Shown: positions 43,950-52,966 of the stretch, piece by piece
Position numbering within the stretch: position 1 is the stretch's first letter
Layout: every line of letters begins with the position of its first letter
Assembly (NCBI GenBank): GCA_964551335.1
Contig: CAZKCO010000038.1
Span: forward strand, 5,730-69,729
From: Tunicatimonas sp964551335
Lineage (GTDB): Bacteria > Bacteroidota > Bacteroidia > Cytophagales > Cyclobacteriaceae
Reading direction: 5' to 3'
DNA: 64,000 bases
Made by a program: the position numbers and the translations under genes
The notes under the pieces: generated by a model
What the model saw: only the letters and a program-made list of their open reading frames with translations
Told to the model about the DNA's origin: nothing
The model's database searches: none

Positions 43950-46900
43950 ATGCTAAATGCTATCATCAAATTTTTTCTAGAAAATAAACCGGTAACCGTC
44001 CTACTCATCACTGGATTTGTAGGTTGGGGCATAGCCGTAGCTCCCTTCAATTGGTCTTTGGAGTGGTTACCTCGTAATCCTGTGCCGGTAGATGCCATAC
44101 CTGATATCGGAGAAAACCAGCAGATTGTGTTTACCGAGTGGATGGGGCGCTCCCCTCAGGATATTGAGGATCAAATCAGCTACCCGCTGACTTCGGCTTT
44201 GTTGGGCGTTCCGGGAGTGAAAACTATCCGGAGCAGTTCTATTTTCGGTTTGTCCAGTATCTATATCATTTTTGAAGAAGATATTGAATTTTACTGGAGC
44301 CGTTCGCGCATTCTGGAAAAGCTAAACTCACTACCTGCTGGAACTTTGCCTGAAGGGGTACAGCCTGCCCTAGGCCCGGATGCTACCGCGCTAGGACAAA
44401 TCTTCTGGTATACCCTGGAAGGCCGTAATCCCGATACCGGTGAGCCTACGGGCGGCTGGGACCCCCAGGAGCTGCGTTCCATTCAGGATTTTTACATCAA
44501 ATACGGGCTAGCTACCGCTGAGGGAGTAGCGGAAGTAGCCTCTATCGGGGGCTACGTAAAGGAGTATCAGGTGGATATTGATCCGGTGGCGATGAAGAGT
44601 TACGGGGTTAATATTGGGCAAATCATGCAGGCTGTACAGGAAAGCAATCTGGATGTAGGAGCTCGTACCATTGAATTCAACCGGGCGGAGTACCTGGTAA
44701 GGGGACTAGGCTATATCGAAAGTCTGGAAGACTTGGAGGAATCGGTGGTTACGGTAAATGAGAATACCCCGGTTAGAATAAAAGATGTCGCTAGGGTTCA
44801 ATTAGGACCGGCTACCCGTCGGGGTGGTTTGGATAAGGGAGGAGCGGAAGCCACTGGGGCAGTAGTGGTGGCTCGCTACGGTGCCAACCCGAAGCAGGTC
44901 ATTCAGAATGTGAAAGTCAAGATTGATGAGATTTCCCTGGGCTTGCCGAGCAAAACCCTGGCCGATGGTACGGTATCCAAAGTAACTATTGTTCCCTTCT
45001 ACGACCGCAGCGGGTTGATTCAAGAAACATTAGGCACGCTGGAAGAGGCGCTTAGCCTGCAAATCCTGATTAGTATCATCGTCATTATTGTGCTGGTGCT
45101 CAATCTTCGCGCTTCGGTACTGATCTCCGGTTTGCTACCTATTGGGGTGTTGATGACGTTTATTGTGATGAAGTACGCGGAGGTAGACGCCAATATTGTG
45201 GCCTTATCCGGTATTGCTATTGCGATTGGGGTAATGGTGGACGTGGGAATAATTTTCACCGAAAACATTATCCGCCATTTGGAAATACCGGAAAATTTGG
45301 ATCGCCCCAAAGTAAAGGTAATTTACGAAGGAGCTACTGAAGTGGCAACCGCGGTGGTTACGGCTCTGGCTACTACGATCATCAGCTTTATTCCGGTTTT
45401 TGCTTTACAGGCCCAGGAAGGAAAATTATTCCGCCCTCTGGCCTTCACCAAAACCTTTGCCCTGTTGGCGGCCCTTGTGGTGGGAATTGTAGTAATTCCG
45501 GCTCTAGCCCATACCCTTTTTTCCCTGAACCTAGGTAAAGACCGAACCCGCCGGATGTGGAACAGCCTACTGGTAGGAGCAGGAATAGTACTATTATTTT
45601 ATGTTCCTTGGGCCGGAATGGTGCTAATGTTAGTAGGCAGCTACCGTCTGCTGGAACGCTGGATGCCCGAAAAGGTGCGAAACTACTCAAACTACTTAAT
45701 CATCGGCATAGTCCTTCTCGGGGTACTGTACGTGCTAACCCAGGCCTGGCTACCGCTTGGAGCAGGAAATAGCTACCTGGCTAATTTTGTTTTTGTGCTG
45801 GGGGTGATTGCCTTGATACTGACTTCTCTGCTTTTAGTTGTCCGCTACTACTCCCAACTTCTACGCTGGTGTCTAGCAAATAAAGCTACCTTTTTGACAA
45901 TTCCTCTCTTCACAGTGCTGTTAGGCTTGCTAGCCTGGCAAGGGTTCAATACAGTCTTTAGCTTTTTGGGCCGGGGGTTGGAAAGTATCGGACTCAATGT
46001 TCGACAAACGGAAGGTTGGAGAGCACTCAGTGCCACCTTCCCAGGTTTGGGTAAAGAATTTATGCCTCCCCTTGATGAAGGCTCGTATTTGCTAATGCCC
46101 ACCACCATGCCTCACTCGGGAGTAGAAGAAAACCTGGAAACGATCCGCTTACTGGACCAGCGGGTGACGGCTATTCCCGAGGTGGAGATGACTGTCGGTA
46201 AGTGGGGGCGGGCGGCATCTGCCCTGGATCCCGCGCCAATCTCAATGTTCGAGAATGTGGTCAACTATAAACCGGAATATGTGCTGGATGCCGACGGGCA
46301 CCGGAGACGATTTAAAGTAGACGAAGAAGGGAGATATATGTTGATTGTACGAGGAGATACGCTATGGTATGATAAAGAGAAGTTAGAAGCTGGAGGTTGG
46401 AAACTGTCTGCTGCACAGTTAGAAAAAAATGATTCCCTAACCTTACAACGGGCTACCTCTAACTTCCAGCCTCCAACATCTAACTTCCAGCATCTAACCT
46501 CTGACATCACCAAATTCCTGGTACCCGATAAAAACGGTGCGTACTTTCGTCAGTGGCGCGACCATATTCAATCACCGGACGATATCTGGGAAGAGATTGT
46601 GGCAACTACCAACATTCCGGGAATGACCTCCGCTCCGAAATTACAACCCATTGCCACCCGCCTGGTTATGCTCTCTACCGGCATGCGAGCGCCGATGGGA
46701 GTAAAGGTCTACGGCCCGGACCTACCCACCCTGGAACAGGTAGGGCTGCGGTTGGAAGAACTGCTGGCAGAGGTGCCAGGTATCAAAGCTTCCTCAGTTT
46801 TTGCCGATCGGGTGGTAGGAAAACCCTACCTGGAAATTGATTTGAATCGGCGATCGCTAGCCCGTTATGGGCTCTCGGTACAAGACATGCAGATGTTTAT

Positions 46901-47885
46901 TAGTGTGGCCATTGGCGGCAATCAGCTAACAACGACCGTTGAAGGACGCGAGCGCTATCCGGTACGGGTTCGGTATGCTCGGGAGTTTCGGGATAACCCC
47001 GAGGCCATCAAGAACATTTTAATTCCTACCCCGGCAGGTGCCCAGGTACCTTTGGGTGAGTTGGCCGAACTAAACTACGTACGAGGACCGCAGAATATTA
47101 AAAGTGAGGACACCTTTTTGGTGAGTTATGTCATCTTTGATAAGGAAGATGGCTACGCTGAAGTAGATGTAGTTGAACAGGCACAAGACTACCTTAATGA
47201 AAAGGTAGCTACTGGAGAGTTTAAGGTTCCTCCCGGGGTTAACTATCGTTTTGCCGGAAACTACGAAAACCAGCTTCGGGCTACTACAACTTTATCGGTG
47301 GTTATCCCCCTGAGCCTGCTAGCCATCCTGCTAATTCTCTACTTTCAGTTCAAGGATTTTAGCACTACGCTGATAGTCTTCTCCGGGGTGTTCGTAGCCT
47401 TCTCGGGAGGCTTCATGCTGCTGTGGTTCTACGGGCAGGATTGGTTCCTGAATTTTAATCTCTTCGGCGAGGCATTGCGCGACTTATTTCAGATACATAC
47501 CATCAATTTAAGCGTGGCGGTATGGGTAGGCTTTATTGCGCTATTCGGGGTAGCTACCGACGATGGGGTGTTGATGGGTACCTACCTCAAGCAGGTATTC
47601 TCCAGCGAAAAACCGCAGAGGATTGCTGGAATACGGAAGGCAGTGTTGCAAGCGGGACAGAAACGGGTACGTCCGGCTATGATGACTACCGCCACAACTA
47701 TTATCGCCTTGCTGCCCGTGCTGACCTCCACCGGAAAGGGATCAGATATTATGGCACCCATGGCGATTCCTACGGTAGGAGGAATGCTCATCCAGGTGAT
47801 GACCATATTTGTAGTACCCGTACTATACTGTTGGTGGCAAGAAAAGAAGGTAGAGGTTAGAGGCAAGAAGTTGGAAGTTAGATGA
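43950..47885 (+). CDS. CusA/CzcA-like heavy-metal RND efflux pump
   Basis: 1311 residues, the inner-membrane pump of a copper/silver-type tripartite efflux system. It shows ENKPVTVLLITGF, PVDAIPDIGENQQIVFTEWMGRSPQDIEDQI and YPLTSALLGVPGVKTIRSSS. The helix-IV proton-relay segment is AIAIGVMVDVGIIFTENIIRHLE; a C-terminal WVGFIALFGVATDDGVLMGTYL follows. MRAPMGVKVYGPDLPTLE and DRVVGKPYLEIDLNR are typical of CusA. Two oddities exist. Residues about 811-854 (TSNFQPP, TSNFQHL) are encoded by a 7-nt-period inverted repeat lying inside the frame. The last residues (KKVEVRGKKLEVR) come from the left arm of another such repeat. Confidence 0.93.
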   Translation: MLNAIIKFFLENKPVTVLLITGFVGWGIAVAPFNWSLEWLPRNPVPVDAIPDIGENQQIVFTEWMGRSPQDIEDQISYPLTSALLGVPGVKTIRSSSIFGLSSIYIIFEEDIEFYWSRSRILEKLNSLPAGTLPEGVQPALGPDATALGQIFWYTLEGRNPDTGEPTGGWDPQELRSIQDFYIKYGLATAEGVAEVASIGGYVKEYQVDIDPVAMKSYGVNIGQIMQAVQESNLDVGARTIEFNRAEYLVRGLGYIESLEDLEESVVTVNENTPVRIKDVARVQLGPATRRGGLDKGGAEATGAVVVARYGANPKQVIQNVKVKIDEISLGLPSKTLADGTVSKVTIVPFYDRSGLIQETLGTLEEALSLQILISIIVIIVLVLNLRASVLISGLLPIGVLMTFIVMKYAEVDANIVALSGIAIAIGVMVDVGIIFTENIIRHLEIPENLDRPKVKVIYEGATEVATAVVTALATTIISFIPVFALQAQEGKLFRPLAFTKTFALLAALVVGIVVIPALAHTLFSLNLGKDRTRRMWNSLLVGAGIVLLFYVPWAGMVLMLVGSYRLLERWMPEKVRNYSNYLIIGIVLLGVLYVLTQAWLPLGAGNSYLANFVFVLGVIALILTSLLLVVRYYSQLLRWCLANKATFLTIPLFTVLLGLLAWQGFNTVFSFLGRGLESIGLNVRQTEGWRALSATFPGLGKEFMPPLDEGSYLLMPTTMPHSGVEENLETIRLLDQRVTAIPEVEMTVGKWGRAASALDPAPISMFENVVNYKPEYVLDADGHRRRFKVDEEGRYMLIVRGDTLWYDKEKLEAGGWKLSAAQLEKNDSLTLQRATSNFQPPTSNFQHLTSDITKFLVPDKNGAYFRQWRDHIQSPDDIWEEIVATTNIPGMTSAPKLQPIATRLVMLSTGMRAPMGVKVYGPDLPTLEQVGLRLEELLAEVPGIKASSVFADRVVGKPYLEIDLNRRSLARYGLSVQDMQMFISVAIGGNQLTTTVEGRERYPVRVRYAREFRDNPEAIKNILIPTPAGAQVPLGELAELNYVRGPQNIKSEDTFLVSYVIFDKEDGYAEVDVVEQAQDYLNEKVATGEFKVPPGVNYRFAGNYENQLRATTTLSVVIPLSLLAILLILYFQFKDFSTTLIVFSGVFVAFSGGFMLLWFYGQDWFLNFNLFGEALRDLFQIHTINLSVAVWVGFIALFGVATDDGVLMGTYLKQVFSSEKPQRIAGIRKAVLQAGQKRVRPAMMTTATTIIALLPVLTSTGKGSDIMAPMAIPTVGGMLIQVMTIFVVPVLYCWWQEKKVEVRGKKLEVR
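46382..46510. repeat. Inverted 7-nt-period repeat inside the cusA-like reading frame
   Basis: The left arm 46382-46402 and the segment 46464-46484 are complementary at 18 of 21 positions. The arms read as heptads (left TTAGAAG, CTGGAGG, TTGGAAA; right CTTCCAG, CCTCCAA, CATCTAA, CTTCCAG, CATCTAA). About 60 bp separate the arms. The insertion keeps the frame open and adds roughly 43 residues to CusA, including twin TSNFQ motifs. The heptads are the same type as those at 47851-48341. Confidence 0.75.
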
Positions 47886-48341
47886 ATCAATATCATAGAG
47901 ATGATTAAAAGTTTTCGGGATTTAGAAGTTTATCAAAGAGCATATCAGTTGGCAATGGATGTATTTACTACTGCCAAAAGGTTTCCTAAGGAGGAAACCT
48001 ATTCATTGACTTCACAGATCATCAGATCCTCTCGTTCTATAGCTGCTAATCTGTCTGAAGGTTGGGCGAGAAGAACCTACGAGAATGTATACAAACAGTT
48101 CATTATTACCGCCCTAGGTTCGGCCAGCGAGACGCAAACCTGGCTGGATTTTGCTGTGGATTGCCAATACATCACTAAAGAAGAACATCAACGTTTAAGC
48201 CGAGAGCTGGCATCTATTGGAAAAATGCTGACTCAGTTGCACAAAAAATGGAAAACATTATGAAATGCATGAATTCTCGGGTACAGATAGATTTGATAAT
48301 AATAATTTTTCTAACCTCTATCCTCCAGCCTCTAACCTCTA
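47851..48341. mobile_element. Putative mobile element: four-helix-bundle gene between inverted 7-nt-period arms
   Basis: TAGAGGTTAGAGGC (47851-47864) is exactly complementary to GCCTCTAACCTCTA (48328-48341). Beyond the 14-bp core both arms continue as heptads (left CAAGAAG, TTGGAAG, TTAGATG; right CCTCTAT, CCTCCAG). The 491-bp unit contains one gene, the four-helix-bundle protein, and sits between the cusA-like and tolC-like genes. The left arm encodes the end of the CusA-like protein. The right arm encodes part of the tolC-like signal peptide (FLTSILQPLTSKGQ). No transposase is present, so the mode of movement is unknown. Confidence 0.6.
47901..48263 (+). CDS. Four-helix-bundle protein (23S rRNA intervening-sequence/S23 type)
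   Basis: 120 residues. SFRDLEVYQRAYQLAMDVF, a central RSSRSIAANLSEGWARR and a C-terminal LSRELASIGKMLTQLHKKW match the family called S23 or 23S-IVS protein, whose fold is also shared by the Avd protein of diversity-generating retroelements. Such proteins are basic, form pentameric four-helix bundles and probably bind nucleic acid. No enzyme activity is known. The gene lies between inverted 7-nt-period arms and interrupts an otherwise continuous efflux operon. Its TGA overlaps the ATG used by the tolC-like gene. Confidence 0.9.
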   Translation: MIKSFRDLEVYQRAYQLAMDVFTTAKRFPKEETYSLTSQIIRSSRSIAANLSEGWARRTYENVYKQFIITALGSASETQTWLDFAVDCQYITKEEHQRLSRELASIGKMLTQLHKKWKTL

Positions 48342-49531
48342 AAGGCCAAAGTACGCTAGATCAATACCTCCAAACCGCTGCTGAAAAAAACCCTCAACTC
48401 AAAGCTATATTCAATCAGTATTTAGCTGCTCTTGAGGAAGTGCCTCAGGTCGGTAGTTTACCCGATCCACAGTTGTCTTTTGGAGTGTTCGTTCAACCTA
48501 TTGAAACTCGGGTAGGGGCTCAGAGAGCTAATTTCTCGATTAGTCAGATGTTTCCCTGGTTCGGTACCCTTACGGCTCAGAAAGAGGTAGCTGCACTGCG
48601 GGCAAAAGCCAGGTTCCAACAGTTTGAAGCAGCCAAGTTGGAACTCCATAAACAAGTCAGTATCACCTATAATGAGTTGTACTACGTCCACCAGGCTATT
48701 AAGATTACCCAAGAAAATCTCACTCTACTGGCTTCGCTCAAGGAACTATCCCGGGTTAATTTTGAGGGTGGACAGGCCGGATTCGCCGATGTTTTGCAGG
48801 TCGAAATTCAGGAAGAAACGCTACGAAACCAACTTCAATACCTGAAAGAGAGTCTTGAGCCACTGACTGTCCAATTCAAGCAGTTACTGAATACTGATGT
48901 TTCTGAGGAGTTAATCTTTTCCGATTCGCTGGGGCAGGAGGTACTATTGCTTCCGAAGGATAGTATTTTTCAAACCATTCTGACCCAAAATCCGCGTTTG
49001 GAAGAACTACAATACCAAGGTCAGGCCTTTGCAAATCAGGCCTTAGTAGCCAATAAAGCGGGAGCACCAGCTTTTACGGTAGGGGGGAGTTACACGCTGA
49101 TCAGCGATCGTACTGATATGGAAATTCCCAACAACGGACGCGACGCTATCCTCTTTCCTCAGGTGGGTATTCGATTGCCGCTCTACCGCAAAAAATACAC
49201 CGCTATGGAAAAGCAGGCCCAACTACAGCAAGAAGCCACTAGGTTTGCCCAGGAAAGCGCTCAGGATCAGCTTCGGGCTGAATTGGAAAAGTTATATACT
49301 GAATATCAGGATGCCCAGCGGCGGGTCACCTTAAATCGGCGATTGGCCGATTTAGCCGAACGAACCCTGAATCTTCTACAAACTGAATTTTCCGCTGGAG
49401 ACACTCAATTTGTTGAGCTACTTCAAATTGAACGACAGCTACTAAATTATCGCTTGGAACGGGAAAAGGCCCGGACTGAGCAAAATAATTATGTCTACAG
49501 TATTTACTATTTAATGGGGCAACTACCATGA
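48260..49531 (+). CDS. CusC/TolC-like outer-membrane efflux protein
   Basis: About 423 residues from ATG 48260, which overlaps the four-helix gene stop (ATGA); ATGs at 48248 and 48269 are alternatives. The signal peptide region DLIIIIFLTSILQPLTSKGQ lies largely within the right arm of the flanking repeat. The mature protein has the outer-membrane factor pattern of two long coiled-coil helical repeats: KNPQLKAIFNQYLAALEEV, RVGAQRANFSISQMFPWFGTL, GQAGFADVLQVEIQEETLRNQL, and later GDTQFVELLQIERQLLNYRLEREKA. It should form the outer-membrane channel of the CusA-like pump. Its stop overlaps the adaptor gene start by 4 bp. Confidence 0.9.
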   Translation: MKCMNSRVQIDLIIIIFLTSILQPLTSKGQSTLDQYLQTAAEKNPQLKAIFNQYLAALEEVPQVGSLPDPQLSFGVFVQPIETRVGAQRANFSISQMFPWFGTLTAQKEVAALRAKARFQQFEAAKLELHKQVSITYNELYYVHQAIKITQENLTLLASLKELSRVNFEGGQAGFADVLQVEIQEETLRNQLQYLKESLEPLTVQFKQLLNTDVSEELIFSDSLGQEVLLLPKDSIFQTILTQNPRLEELQYQGQAFANQALVANKAGAPAFTVGGSYTLISDRTDMEIPNNGRDAILFPQVGIRLPLYRKKYTAMEKQAQLQQEATRFAQESAQDQLRAELEKLYTEYQDAQRRVTLNRRLADLAERTLNLLQTEFSAGDTQFVELLQIERQLLNYRLEREKARTEQNNYVYSIYYLMGQLP

Positions 49532-51315
49532 ACAATTTTATCACTAGACAATCAATCTTGATGGGGGTCGGTTTTCTCATGCTGGGTTTACTACTCGGGG
49601 GAATATTCTTCGGTGGAAAATCTGATCGTGGCGAAACTACTTCTACCGAGCATACCCATGATGCCGAAGATCATGAGGAAGGTGAGGTGTGGACCTGTTC
49701 CATGCACCCCCAAATCCGACAAGATGGCCCCGGGCAGTGCCCTATCTGCGGTATGGACCTGATTCCCGTGGCCGGCACTCCGGTGACGGATGCCGGACCC
49801 GATATTGCGCTGGAAGGAGCGGTGCAGATGACTCTCACTGCCATGAAGATTGCCAATATTCAAACAGTGACAGTGCAACGGGCGAAAGCTGAAAAGGAGA
49901 TTTACCTGAATGGGCGGGTAGAAGTTGACGAACGTCGGGTTTCGGAAATTACAGCCCACTTCAATGGAAGGATCGAGAAGCTATTCGTCAATTTTACCGG
50001 TCAGGAAGTAACCAGAGGGCAAGTACTGGCCAGCGTTTATTCACCCCAGTTGGTTACGGCTCAGAAAGAGCTCTTTGAAGCTGCCCGCTTTCGGGATACC
50101 AACCCCTCATTTTTTGAAGCGGCCATCAATAAACTGAAACTCTGGGATTTAACCGATCAACAAATTGAAAAAATACTGGAGAGTGGAGAAGTAAGGTACA
50201 ACTTCAATATATTGTCACCACGGTCGGGAACCATTGTAGCGCGCAACGTGAATGCGGGTGACCATATCTACGAAGGACAATCAATGTTCGAGGTAGCCGG
50301 CTTGGATCAGCTTTGGGTGGTGTTTGATGCTTATGAGAGCGATCTGACCTGGCTTGAAGAAGGAGATGAAATCAGTTTTACCGTTCAGTCCTTACCCGGT
50401 CAGACTTTCCTGAGTGAAGTTACTTTTATTGATCCAGTGATCAGTCCGGAAAAACGGGTTGCCGAGGTGCGAACTGAGGTGAAAAACAGTGATAGAACAC
50501 TTAAACCTCAGATGTTTGCCCAGGGTATTTTGCGGGCTCAACTGGCTCCAGCGGAAAACGAGCTGCTCATTCCCAAGTCGGCGGTGCTTTGGACGGGTAA
50601 ACGGGCGGTGGTATACGTGAAAGAACCTGAGTTTGAAGAGCCTACCTTTGCGTACCGCGAAGTGGTTTTAGGCCCCGAAGCCGGCGGGCAATACGTAGTG
50701 AGTGAAGGCTTGCAAGAAGGGGAAGAGATTGTCGCCAACGGGGTATTCAAAATTGATGCGGCAGCGCAGTTGCAGGGTAAAGTCAGCATGATGAATCCTC
50801 CACTCAATGGAGTGGATAGTAATACGGGTACTGCCAGATTTAGCTCCGGAAAGACTCTAAACGAAGTTTCAGCTGAATTTCAGCAGCAATTAGCATCTAC
50901 TTTGGACCCCTATCTGGAGCTTAAGAATGCCCTGGTAGCCTCTAATGCCCAAGGAGCGGCCGAAGCGGCCCGACAAACCGAGCAAGCTTTAGAAGAAGTA
51001 GAAATGTCTTTAATATCGGGGGGCGCGCATCAACAGTGGATGGTAAATCTGAAGGTGATGCAGGAAGCGCTGATCAGTATAAGATCTAATGTTTCGCTTG
51101 AATCCCAGCGCGCCGCTTTTGCGCCTTTAAGTGAAGCACTGTTCCGTAGCATTCAACATTTCAACGTAACGGGCCTGAAATTGTATTATCAATACTGTCC
51201 GATGGCCGATCGTGATCAGGGAGCCTACTGGCTGAGTGAAGTACCGGAAATAAACAATCCCTACTTCGGGGAAGCCATGTTACGCTGCGGTGAAACCCGA
51301 GAAACACTAGAATAA
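49528..51315 (+). CDS. CusB-like periplasmic adaptor with HMBD and DUF3347-like domains
   Basis: 595 residues. An N-terminal membrane anchor (about 10-30) is followed by a His/Asp/Glu-rich stretch (EHTHDAEDHEEGE). A heavy-metal-binding domain carries Cys57, Cys71 and Cys74 (CSMHPQI and CPICGMDLIPV). The adaptor core follows, with hairpin and barrel segments such as VFDAYESDLTWLEEGDEISFTVQSLPG. From about residue 450, PYLELKNALVASNAQGAAEAA and LYYQYCPMADRDQGAYWLSE match DUF3347, which often contacts copper in CusB-type proteins. It bridges the RND pump and TolC-like channel. Confidence 0.92.
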   Translation: MNNFITRQSILMGVGFLMLGLLLGGIFFGGKSDRGETTSTEHTHDAEDHEEGEVWTCSMHPQIRQDGPGQCPICGMDLIPVAGTPVTDAGPDIALEGAVQMTLTAMKIANIQTVTVQRAKAEKEIYLNGRVEVDERRVSEITAHFNGRIEKLFVNFTGQEVTRGQVLASVYSPQLVTAQKELFEAARFRDTNPSFFEAAINKLKLWDLTDQQIEKILESGEVRYNFNILSPRSGTIVARNVNAGDHIYEGQSMFEVAGLDQLWVVFDAYESDLTWLEEGDEISFTVQSLPGQTFLSEVTFIDPVISPEKRVAEVRTEVKNSDRTLKPQMFAQGILRAQLAPAENELLIPKSAVLWTGKRAVVYVKEPEFEEPTFAYREVVLGPEAGGQYVVSEGLQEGEEIVANGVFKIDAAAQLQGKVSMMNPPLNGVDSNTGTARFSSGKTLNEVSAEFQQQLASTLDPYLELKNALVASNAQGAAEAARQTEQALEEVEMSLISGGAHQQWMVNLKVMQEALISIRSNVSLESQRAAFAPLSEALFRSIQHFNVTGLKLYYQYCPMADRDQGAYWLSEVPEINNPYFGEAMLRCGETRETLE

Positions 51316-51324
51316 CAACTACCT

Positions 51325-51909
51325 ATGAAACGACTGGAGCTACATATCAAAGGCATGGTCTGCACCCGCTGCGAAACCATTATAAGGCAAGAAATTTCCA
51401 AGCTAAATGGAAGAGTGCTGAAGATTAAACCGGGTTACGCTGAAGTAGAAATTCCTGAAGGTACCGATAAACAAGCCATTGCTCAACGGTTGCAATCCCA
51501 CCGTTTTGAACTGCTGGAAGATGCGGGGAAGCAGTTAGTACAGCAAATCAAAACAGCAACGATGGAATACGTGAAACATCAGGAAGAAGCGGCGGCAAAT
51601 AAACAAAAACCGCTAGCATTATCGGAATTTGTCGCCAAGCACATTGGTCGGGATTATTCCGCACTCAGCAAACTTTTCTCCCGGGAAGAAGGTCAAACAC
51701 TAGAGCACTATTACATATTACTTCGGATTGAACGGGTGAAGGAGCTACTGGATTATGATGAACTTAACGTCAGCGAAATTGCCGATAAGTTGGGTTACAG
51801 CAGTGTGCACTATTTATCGACACAATTCAAAAAAATTACCGGAATTTCGGTTACTACCTACCGCAAAAACATTGAGTGTTTAGGAAGAAACTACCTCAAC
51901 GAACTTTAA
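51325..51909 (+). CDS. HMA-AraC fusion regulator (metal-sensing)
   Basis: 194 residues. Residues 1-65 look like an HMA metal-binding fold with HIKGMVCTRCETI (Cys13, Cys16). Residues about 95-190 form an AraC-type helix-turn-helix: SALSKLFSREEGQTLEHYYILLRIERVKELL, NVSEIADKLGYSSVHYLSTQFKKITGISVTTYRK. The fusion implies direct control of the copper efflux genes by metal binding, though the effector and target are unproven. It follows the adaptor gene by 9 bp and may be autoregulated in the same operon. Confidence 0.88.
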   Translation: MKRLELHIKGMVCTRCETIIRQEISKLNGRVLKIKPGYAEVEIPEGTDKQAIAQRLQSHRFELLEDAGKQLVQQIKTATMEYVKHQEEAAANKQKPLALSEFVAKHIGRDYSALSKLFSREEGQTLEHYYILLRIERVKELLDYDELNVSEIADKLGYSSVHYLSTQFKKITGISVTTYRKNIECLGRNYLNEL

Positions 51910-52027
51910 ATTTTTCCAATCTCATTCTAAGTTTTGATTGATAAAGCTTTTCCATCGTTAAAAAATGAGAGCCTGATCTCGTCATACTTCAGGAAACTTC
52001 TTTAGTTTGTACTTTAGTTGTAATGCT

Positions 52028-52966
52028 ATGCACTGGAGAACCCGTTTACGTAAAAAGGTAAAATACGCCGTCCTTTATCGTTTTATTCTCTCAATCTTAT
52101 GGCTGGCCGGCCATCTGCCTCGTCGCTGGACACTTTACTTTTACGAAGGTTTAGGAATGCTGGCTTACCGCCTTTATCCCAAAGTGCAGCAGCAAATTCA
52201 CAAGAATCTTAAGCATGCGCTGGGTACAGAGGCATCAGAAATAAACCAGGAAGAATTTACCCGAAAGTTATTTAGTAATCTATCCAAAAATGTAGCTGAT
52301 ATCTTTATTTCTCATTCTCTCCCGGCTTGGGAAAAGCTTTTAAAGAATATCAAGGTGGAAGGGCTGGAATATTTTGATGAGGCCTACCAGCGAGGAAACG
52401 GAGTGATTATGCTGGGTCCGCACTTAGGGGCATTTGAAATGGTAGGAACGTATCTTAGTGATCAGGGATATAAAGTGAATCTGGTTGGAAGAAAGCTCAA
52501 AAATGACACGCTGGATGCATTATTGGTAAAGCACCGTTCCCGCTATGGGGCCAAAACAATTTATAGTCAGGAGAGTGTGCTGACCTTGGTACGAGCCCTC
52601 AAAAAAGGAGAAGCTGTTGCCGTATTAATTGATCAGGACGTTAGCTGGGCCAAGGGGGTTTTTGTTAACTTCTTCGGAAAGCCCACTTACACCCCTATCG
52701 GGGCCGCCTGGCTGGCGCAGAGCACCAATACCGCCGTAGTCCCGATGGCTATTCATCGGCTTCCGAACGAAGAGCATCAAATCACCTTTTTACCCGAACT
52801 GGATATTACCAAGACCGGCAATACCGAAAACGATCTTCAGACCAATACCCAGCTTTTCTCTAATGTGCTGGAAAAACTCATCCGTCAGGATCTCACTCAG
52901 TGGGTTTGGATGCACGAACGCTGGAAAACCCAACCGGATAGTAATGTAATGATGACGAATGATTAA
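52028..52966 (+). CDS. LpxL/HtrB-like lysophospholipid acyltransferase
   Basis: 312 residues from ATG 52028 (MHWRTRLRKK). A membrane-anchor helix (YRFILSILWLAGHLPRRW) precedes the LPLAT domain. The catalytic H-x4-E motif is in MLGPHLGAFEMVG. LVGRKLKNDTLDALLVKHR, LIDQDVSWAKGVFVNFFGKP and a final WVWMHERWKTQP are typical of lipid A acyltransferases (LpxL/LpxM type). It probably adds a fatty acyl chain during lipid A synthesis. The last codons (MMTND and stop) lie in the left arm of an inverted heptad repeat. Confidence 0.9.
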   Translation: MHWRTRLRKKVKYAVLYRFILSILWLAGHLPRRWTLYFYEGLGMLAYRLYPKVQQQIHKNLKHALGTEASEINQEEFTRKLFSNLSKNVADIFISHSLPAWEKLLKNIKVEGLEYFDEAYQRGNGVIMLGPHLGAFEMVGTYLSDQGYKVNLVGRKLKNDTLDALLVKHRSRYGAKTIYSQESVLTLVRALKKGEAVAVLIDQDVSWAKGVFVNFFGKPTYTPIGAAWLAQSTNTAVVPMAIHRLPNEEHQITFLPELDITKTGNTENDLQTNTQLFSNVLEKLIRQDLTQWVWMHERWKTQPDSNVMMTND

